Shown piece by piece: positions 7,347 to 11,371 of a stretch of 11,371 nucleotides of DNA. Within the stretch, counting starts at the first letter, position 1, and every line of letters begins with the position of its first letter. The notes under the pieces were generated by a model. That model ran no database searches. It was not told the DNA's origin and saw nothing but the letters and a program-made list of their open reading frames with translations. Source of the stretch: Alphaproteobacteria bacterium UBA6544 (GTDB lineage Bacteria; Pseudomonadota; Alphaproteobacteria; UBA8366). The stretch lies in the NCBI GenBank assembly GCA_002434595.1, contig DJKK01000035.1:1-11371 (forward strand), given 5' to 3'. Both the position numbers and the translations under genes were made by a program.

Positions 7347-8695
7347 TTAGAATGGCGGTTTTGTTCATTCAGATCGCGATCCTGGTCTTCGCGGGTGTTT
7401 GGCTGGCGAATGAACCGGGCATTGTCACGGTCATATGGCGCGATTGGCGAGTTGACACGACCATTGGAGTAATTGCGCTGGTCTTGGGATTTGTGGCGGT
7501 CGTGGCCGTCGTTGTTTCCCGTCTATGGGATATCTTGCGCCATGGTCCCGTGAGATTTCTTTCCTCCCACAGGGCGAATCGCGAGCGGCGCGGATATCGC
7601 GAATTGACGCAAGGGATGATCAGTCTGGCTGCCGGCGATGCGGCCGGTGCCTTACGGCACGCACGGAAGGCCGATACCTTATTGGACAATCCGATCGCTG
7701 GAAATCTGCTGATTGCTCAGGCCGCTACATTACAGGGTAAGACCAGCCTTGCGAAGCATCATTACGAAGTCATGTCTGATTCGGGTGACGCCGCGATTGC
7801 TGGATTGAGGGGGCTATTTGAGCAAGCGATCTCAGATGGAGATTACGATTCGGCATTCCGGTTTGGCGAGAAAGTAAGAGAACTTCAGCCGGATTCGGAA
7901 TGGGTTCTATTGCCCCTTTTTGAACTGAACATTGCGCGGGATGATTGGGCCAGAGCGGACGACGTTCTCGCGGAAGCGCTTCGGAGAAAGGTGGTGGCCG
8001 CGGAGACTGGCAAGCGTGATCGAGCCTTGGTTCTGTATGAGCGGGGGATATCCGCTCTCGAGCAGGGCGATGCCCACGCGGCGACCGGCTATTTGCGGGA
8101 GGCCCATGACCTTGATCCAAAATTAGTACCTGCCGCCACGGTGTACGCGCGTCTTCTGGGTGATGCCGGAAAGAAACGACGCGCGCTACGTGTGTTGGAG
8201 CAAAGTTGGGAGCGTAATCCGCATCCGTCGTCGGCCGAGGCATATCTCGACACTCTGCAGTTGGATGATCCGTTGGATCGCTACAAGGCTGTCCACAAAT
8301 TCGTCTCTGGAGATGCCGAGAGTACTGATGCGCTATTGCTGACGGCTGAGTTTGCTTTGAAGGCGCAATTGTGGGGAGAGGCCAGGCGACAGCTGGACAG
8401 CCTCTTGCAGCAAAACCCGTCCGCAGCCGTCTATCGAATGATGGTGGTATTGGAGGAATCGAATGATGGCCATTCCGACCAGGCTACGCGATGGCGTGAC
8501 GCAGAAAGCAGCGCGATTGGCGACAAGGTCTGGCTATGTGGCGAATGCGGTGCCCGACGCGCAAATTGGAAAACGCGCTGCGACGAATGCGGAACATTTG
8601 GATCATCCCAATGGCGGCATCCCGGCGCTATTGCCTCTCCCAACACGCTAGTGAGTACAGCAGTCTTGCCGCTTATCGGCAACACGGGCGCGTAA
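7343..8695 (+). CDS. hemY: HemY family inner-membrane TPR protein
   Basis: The 450-aa protein has membrane helices at about residues 4-22 and 40-59 and a RxxRxxRGYREL-type segment just after the second helix. Helical TPR-type repeats then run to about residue 370 (for example GMISLAAGDAAGALRHARKA and YERGISALEQGDAHAATGYL). This is the HemY_N plus TPR layout of proteins encoded after hemCD in proteobacteria. The name comes from haem-synthesis operons; the molecular role is unsettled and this is not the Bacillus HemY oxidase. The C-terminal part carries two CxxC pairs, Cys399/402 and Cys413/416 (WLCGECGARRANWKTRCDEC), resembling a zinc ribbon. The ATG overlaps the previous stop as ATGA. The final 23 bases overlap a doubtful minus-strand ORF. 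It is the last gene of the operon; I see no convincing terminator after it. Confidence 0.93.
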   Translation: MIRMAVLFIQIAILVFAGVWLANEPGIVTVIWRDWRVDTTIGVIALVLGFVAVVAVVVSRLWDILRHGPVRFLSSHRANRERRGYRELTQGMISLAAGDAAGALRHARKADTLLDNPIAGNLLIAQAATLQGKTSLAKHHYEVMSDSGDAAIAGLRGLFEQAISDGDYDSAFRFGEKVRELQPDSEWVLLPLFELNIARDDWARADDVLAEALRRKVVAAETGKRDRALVLYERGISALEQGDAHAATGYLREAHDLDPKLVPAATVYARLLGDAGKKRRALRVLEQSWERNPHPSSAEAYLDTLQLDDPLDRYKAVHKFVSGDAESTDALLLTAEFALKAQLWGEARRQLDSLLQQNPSAAVYRMMVVLEESNDGHSDQATRWRDAESSAIGDKVWLCGECGARRANWKTRCDECGTFGSSQWRHPGAIASPNTLVSTAVLPLIGNTGA

Positions 8696-9020
8696 CCTTA
8701 CGATCCCCCGATCGCTCGGACAGGGGCGTGCCTTTAACGTTCGTATTTCGTCCTCTGAATGTGGACCAATATCTTGGCCAAGTCGTGCGGGCATCCCTTT
8801 TAATTTGTTCACGGCATTTTGGGGTTGCCGCGGCTTTGTATGCTGCGTTGCCGCCTATGATATAGTTCTTCCAGAGTCTTAAATTTGCCGTCGCCCTGCG
8901 CATGTTGGCACCTGCCAGGCTTCCGCATTCGATCGTAGCGATTGGCTCCCGAGGAATAGGAACATCGTAGCGCCAACTTAGCTCTCCAAGTTTCTCTATG
9001 GGCGGGATCGATTTCTTCAT
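8673..9020 (-). CDS. Hypothetical small protein, doubtful
   Basis: From the ATG at 9018-9020 this would be a 115-aa basic protein starting MKKSIPPIEKLGELSWRYDV and including RRATANLRLWKNYIIGGNAA. GGAG lies about 10 bases upstream, so the start has a plausible ribosome binding site; an ATG at 9065 is a longer alternative. I recognise no domain, signal peptide or membrane segment. It is convergent with hemY and overlaps its last 23 bases. The first 75 residues read like ordinary protein, while the tail is rich in Arg and Lys and may be non-native after a frameshift. It could be a real orphan gene, a remnant linked to the phage debris to the right, or chance. It is the only candidate in the roughly 440 bases between hemY and the XRE gene. 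Confidence 0.3.
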   Translation of the reverse strand: MKKSIPPIEKLGELSWRYDVPIPREPIATIECGSLAGANMRRATANLRLWKNYIIGGNAAYKAAATPKCREQIKRDARTTWPRYWSTFRGRNTNVKGTPLSERSGDRKVTRPCCR

Positions 9021-9094
9021 AATTGGAGTTCTCCGAATGTAAAATTTATTGAGAAGTGAACGCATTTGCGGCGTTGGACATATTAGGAGTATTT

Positions 9095-9112
9095 AAAAAG
9101 ACAAAACGTCTT
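9095..9112 (-). terminator. Possible weak terminator after the XRE gene
   Basis: On the minus strand, about 25 bases beyond the stop of the XRE regulator, the sequence reads AAGAC-GTTTT-GTCTT followed directly by more T residues. A 5-bp stem with a T-run is the shape of a short intrinsic terminator, but the stem is weak and the region is AT-rich, so chance is possible. Confidence 0.35.
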
Positions 9113-9135
9113 CAACAGCATCAAAAAAATTTATA

Positions 9136-9414
9136 CTAGGTTTCCAGCTTTGAGAGGGGGATGTCTTGATTCTCGCCTTCCGCGCCCATCAGAAGGAAAT
9201 CCGTGGTGACTCCATATAACCTAGCCATGCGGACAAGCAGCCAAAATGGGGGCTCACGAAGCCCTTCTTCATATTTCATATACCGATGATACAATATATC
9301 TAGACGCGCGGCAGTTTGCTTCGGCTCCCATCCGCGAGCGCGGCGAAGGCCACGCAATCGCGTGCCAAATCCTCGGCGGATAATTTCAGCACTTGGTGGG
9401 TCATTCTTTGCCAT
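9136..9414 (-). CDS. XRE-family helix-turn-helix regulator
   Basis: From the ATG at 9414 the protein is 92 aa. Residues about 16-76 (GFGTRLRGLRRARGWEPKQT, YHRYMKYEEGLREPP, LVRMARLYGVTTDFLLMG) form a Cro/C1-type HTH: the recognition segment is followed by the typical Y-x-x-E-x-G-x-R-x-P turn and an L-x-x-x-A-x-x-Y/F-x-V-x-x-D-x-L-L end. No dimerisation or S24 peptidase domain follows, so it is a minimal regulator, perhaps of itself. No clear Shine-Dalgarno sequence precedes the ATG; an upstream TTG at 9450 would add 12 residues (MREISIHVAVYS). It stands alone between the doubtful ORF and a phage remnant, and may be a leftover prophage repressor or an orphan; nothing in the sequence decides this. 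Confidence 0.8.
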   Translation of the reverse strand: MAKNDPPSAEIIRRGFGTRLRGLRRARGWEPKQTAARLDILYHRYMKYEEGLREPPFWLLVRMARLYGVTTDFLLMGAEGENQDIPLSKLET

Positions 9415-9805
9415 GGAGTACACAGCAACATGAATTGAAATTTCACGCAATCTAATGAATTCGACAAAATGCCGTAATTTGGGAGGACAATATGTCGATA
9501 TGAAATTTCTATAGCCGACAATTCCTTCGAACGACGCGATACTTTATCAGGCTTTGAAGTTGATATTTGCCAATGGTCAATTTCTTCGTTTGCCCGATGC
9601 ATGACAATTTAAGGGTCTTTCAGAATTCTGTCGCGAGACTGCAGCCGTGCATAGCGGTAACTGAATACTTCTCTAAGGCTGGTCCGCTGCCGGCCATCAA
9701 ATTTCTGGTGCTACGCGGTCAGTTTTAGAATCTGAGCGAGGAGTTTTAATGGCGAATACGGGGAACCGAGAAATCGGTCCGCACTCTTCTTCCAAAGCAT
9801 TAAGA
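9415..9805. other. Intergenic region upstream of XRE gene and terminase remnant
   Basis: No gene can be supported here. Near the XRE start the region is AT-rich and contains two copies of GAAATTTC (9437-9444, where it extends to the 10-bp palindrome TGAAATTTCA, and 9502-9509), 65 bases apart, which could be operator sites. An ATG at 9749 with AGGAG at 9739-9743 opens the same frame as the terminase remnant, giving MANTGNREIGPHSSSKALRT before the recognisable TPRGF segment. It is unclear whether this is degraded terminase sequence. No Walker A or other ATPase motif of a terminase N-terminus is visible upstream. Confidence 0.4.
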
Positions 9806-10543
9806 ACGCCTCGTGGGTTCTATCACTTCTTCGACATCTATGCCGCCGCAAGGTTGGCCATGAGCGTGTAGGATTCCCTGTGGGTTGCCCGTATCTATAA
9901 GTCCTCCAAAACGGTTGTAATCGCTCAATGTGAACTCGCCACCGCCACGCGTGACATGTCGGACGGACAATACGCGCAGGAATTCGAGTGTTCTTTCAAT
10001 GCAGCAATTACGAGCTCTTATCACGGGCGTCTGCTTGGTGAAGCGGAGAGTTGAGGTCAAATTGGCTAATTTTGCCGGCTTCCGCTGCAGAACGTGCATA
10101 CCACCTATGACCTAGGTATCAACAATTCGACCGCGATCTGGTTCTTCCAAAAGAATAATTCGTTGCGAGGTATATCGACTTTTATGAAGCCAGCGGCGAA
10201 GGAATATTGCGTTATGCAAAAGTATTGTCCGAATGTCCCTATGTTTACGGCGAACATCTACTACCACATGATGTCCGGGTTAGTGAGTTAGGCCCGGACA
10301 AATCAAGAATCGAAAATGCTCCGGGGGCTCGGGATACAGAGCAGCATTGCGCCCAGAATCTCACTGTAGGATGAGACAGAAGCGGCCCGTGTGATGCTGA
10401 AGCGTTACAAAGTTGATCGTGCAATTTGTGATCAAGGGTTGGCTGCCCTGAGGCAGTATCGCAAGCATTTCGAGGCATCTCGCAACGCCTTCGGGGACTA
10501 TCCTCGGCATGATTGGACCAGCCATGCCGCGGATGCGTGCTGA
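9806..10543 (+). pseudogene. Phage terminase large subunit remnant (C-terminal half, decayed)
   Basis: No long intact ORF exists, but translation through lesions gives an ordered series of terminase segments. One frame reads TPRGFYHFFDIYAAA, an in-frame TAG (9869), VARIYKSSKTVVIAQCELA and DMSDGQYAQEFECSFNAAI, then TGA (10052), TAA (10067) and VHTTYDLGINNSTAIWFFQ. After a one-base loss near 10166 the next frame gives YIDFYEASGEG and YVYGEHLLPHDVRVSELG. A one-base gain near 10369 restores the first frame for TEAARVMLKRY, GLAALRQYRKHF and HDWTSHAADA before TGA at 10541. DLGIN carries the expected first Asp of the RNase H-like nuclease that cuts packaged DNA. The ATPase half is missing. The match to tailed-phage TerL of the DLGIGDSTAIW type is from memory. 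The three stops could each come from one C-to-T change. The gene cannot make a functional enzyme. Confidence 0.88.
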
Positions 10544-11104
10544 CGGATCTCAGGATCAACTGCGATCGCTGCGTTCAATGTAAATAGACGCGGAGCCCAA
10601 TCGATCAAAATTAAATATACGAAATGTCCCCGCTCTACTAATTGTTGAATGCTGATAGTTGTAGCAGGTCGCTGAGGTGGTCCCATGTGGCATTTAATTG
10701 CGAGAAGGTAATAAATCTGCGGCCGTTTCGGGTGCGGGTAACTGACCCTCTGGAGCGAGTTTGTATCAGTTCATGGTTGAATCAGAATGCCTGCACAAAT
10801 CAGGAACATTTTCCCGAGTCGCATCAATTTGTTCTATTTATATTCCGCATATGTTCTAATATTTTGCCAATGACGTGCGATCTCTTTGTAGACAAAACGG
10901 AAAATAATTTTGCCTATTATTCCAAACCCGCATTGAAAAATTACCGAAATGAGCATCTATGTACGATGGTTTACAAGCTACCGCGACGCTGTTGAATATC
11001 GGAATTTAAAAATCCAAAAATTCATATCTGATTGTTTATATTTCGCAACGACTAGGGTCGCCCAAGGCCTTTATCCTAGGTATGAATAAGGCGAATTGAT
11101 ACTA
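10544..11104. other. AT-rich stretch between phage remnants, no supported gene
   Basis: This interval separates the terminase remnant from the next phage gene and has no ORF I can support. It is visibly AT-richer than the host genes, especially from about 10790. A 46-codon ORF at 10949-11089 (MSIYVRWFTSYRDAVEYRNL and onward) reads like protein and ends 15 bases before the next start, but it lacks a ribosome binding site and I recognise nothing in it. A 117-codon open frame at 10642-10995 has no recognisable motif and looks like chance. Decay of a phage gene beyond recognition is the simplest reading. Confidence 0.4.
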
Positions 11105-11304
11105 ATGTGTTTAGCTCCGTCACCACCTCCACTGCTCCCGCCTATGCCGCACTCAGAGATTGAGGACCGCGAGCCGAGGTCGCCGCTCGGGTAGAGCGGC
11201 GCCGGCAAAGGCTCTCTGCAGGGCGTGAACCGACAATACGGACCTCCGGACTGGGCGCTGTCAGCACGGCGCCCACGCAACGAAAAACATTGCTCGGTCT
11301 ATAG
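11105..11304 (+). pseudogene. Small phage virion-module protein (RKTLLG type), frameshifted
   Basis: An ATG at 11105 opens a proline-rich start, MCLAPSPPPLLPPMPHSEIE, that stops at TAG 11192-11194. One base lost near 11170-11176 moves the sense to the next frame, which reads VERRRQRLSAGRE, then TIRTSGLGAVSTAP, and ends TQRKTLLGL at TAG 11302-11304. A Met-Cys, proline-rich N-terminus, a basic Arg-rich middle, a STILTxxLG-like segment and a C-terminal RKTLLG are the shape of small uncharacterised proteins encoded between terminase and portal genes in many podophages and prophages. The combined product would be about 65 residues. Its order after the terminase remnant supports a shared prophage origin. 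The function of the family is not known to me. Confidence 0.7.
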
Positions 11305-11310
11305 ACCGAG
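11293..11310. repeat. Perfect 18-bp palindrome CTCGGTCTATAGACCGAG
   Basis: The 18 bases are an exact inverted repeat with no spacer. They cover the last codons and stop of the RKTLLG-type remnant and the start of the GAGGAG ribosome binding site of the next reading frame. A related broken symmetry, GACCG-AG-CGGTC, occurs at 11354-11365. The site could be an operator for a TetR-like dimer, or a hairpin that hides the following ribosome binding site. It lacks a T-run, so it is not a standard terminator. Constraint from the overlapping codons may explain part of it. Confidence 0.45.
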
Positions 11311-11319
11311 GAGAGTGTC

Positions 11320-11371
11320 TTGAACAAGAATGTTCAGGGATTGATTGCACGCCGACCGAGCGGTCTGAGAT
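11320..11371 (+). CDS. Possible start of phage portal/head-tail connector gene (cut by window edge)
   Basis: A TTG at 11320-11322 is preceded by GAGGAG 6 bases upstream, an excellent ribosome binding site, and opens 17 codons to the window end reading MNKNVQGLIARRPSGLR if TTG initiates. In phages with the preceding small RKTLLG-type gene, the next gene commonly encodes the portal (head-tail connector), which often begins with a short helix containing a LIxRxxxL-like pattern, as here. The assignment is mainly from position. A zinc-free medium-chain oxidoreductase start (RRPSG) is an alternative. Too little is visible to tell whether the gene is intact. Confidence 0.35.
   Translation, partial: MNKNVQGLIARRPSGLR

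Noticed and set aside
8700..8725. CGATC/GATCG and CCCC/GGGG symmetry just after hemY as a terminator
   Set aside because: The stems are short and no T-run follows on the plus strand.
9800..10099. A 99-codon open frame on the minus strand
   Set aside because: It lies opposite the terminase remnant, whose plus-strand reading gives recognisable ordered motifs; the minus frame has no motif and is a shadow.
10094..10291. A 65-codon plus-strand frame starting MHTTYDLGINNSTAIWFFQ
   Set aside because: It is not a gene of its own; it is one intact-frame piece of the terminase remnant that runs off frame after about residue 25.
10245..10559. A 104-codon open frame on the minus strand rich in Arg, Ser and Cys
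   Set aside because: It is antisense to the second half of the terminase remnant and shows no domain, so it is treated as a shadow.
10109..11085. CCTAGGTAT repeated near 10110 and 11075 as possible attachment or insertion repeats
   Set aside because: Only 9 bases match, the first copy lies inside terminase coding sequence, and no mobile-element gene lies between them.
11071..11280. A 69-codon minus-strand frame with Gly/Ser-rich sequence
   Set aside because: Its Gly-rich part is the complement of the proline-rich start of the small phage gene; the plus-strand reading ends in the recognisable RKTLLG and explains the region better.
8696..11371. tRNA gene or CRISPR array serving as an integration or defence locus
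   Set aside because: I found no T-arm-like GGTTCGAATCC sequence with a matching acceptor stem and no regularly spaced repeats.

Overview
The window looks like the chromosome of an alphaproteobacterium, probably near the Rhodospirillales. The main evidence is gene order. A tsaD-gpsA-EVE group reads leftwards away from a hemC-hemD-(Mic60/mitofilin-like)-hemY group that reads rightwards, with acetyl-CoA synthetase nearby. The lineage call rests on protein and synteny recognition from memory, not on a search.

Left part (1-2040): the N-terminal 125 codons of acetyl-CoA synthetase run off the left edge on the minus strand. A creatininase-family amidohydrolase diverges from it at 513-1280 and converges, with a 4-bp stop overlap, on a small Rieske [2Fe-2S] protein. 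The Rieske gene is the last member of a minus-strand operon read tsaD -> gpsA -> EVE-domain protein -> Rieske protein (4133 down to 1277), with gaps or overlaps of only a few to about 40 bases.

Middle (4134-8695): a 75-bp divergent promoter region holds a TGTACT-N5-AGTACA inverted repeat. From it the plus-strand operon hemC-hemD-Mic60-like-hemY starts, with every junction overlapping (4, 17 and 4 bp). HemC and HemD carry out consecutive steps from porphobilinogen to uroporphyrinogen III. The next two genes encode inner-membrane proteins: a Mic60/mitofilin-like protein whose N-terminus carries a helix-turn-helix-like domain, and a HemY protein with two membrane helices, TPR-type repeats and a C-terminal four-cysteine zinc-ribbon-like motif.

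Right part (8696-11371): this is accessory and mostly decayed DNA. It holds an unrecognised small minus-strand ORF, a small XRE-type regulator and then, on the plus strand, the remains of a tailed-phage packaging/head module. Reading through stop codons and frameshifts recovers the C-terminal half of a large terminase subunit (about 9806-10543). Beyond about 560 bases of AT-rich sequence lies a frameshifted small phage protein with a proline-rich start and an RKTLLG end (11105-11304). A possible start of a portal/head-tail connector gene follows at the right edge. The remnant appears to continue beyond the window. I see no tRNA, CRISPR array, integrase or intact insertion sequence, and no convincing novel defence system.
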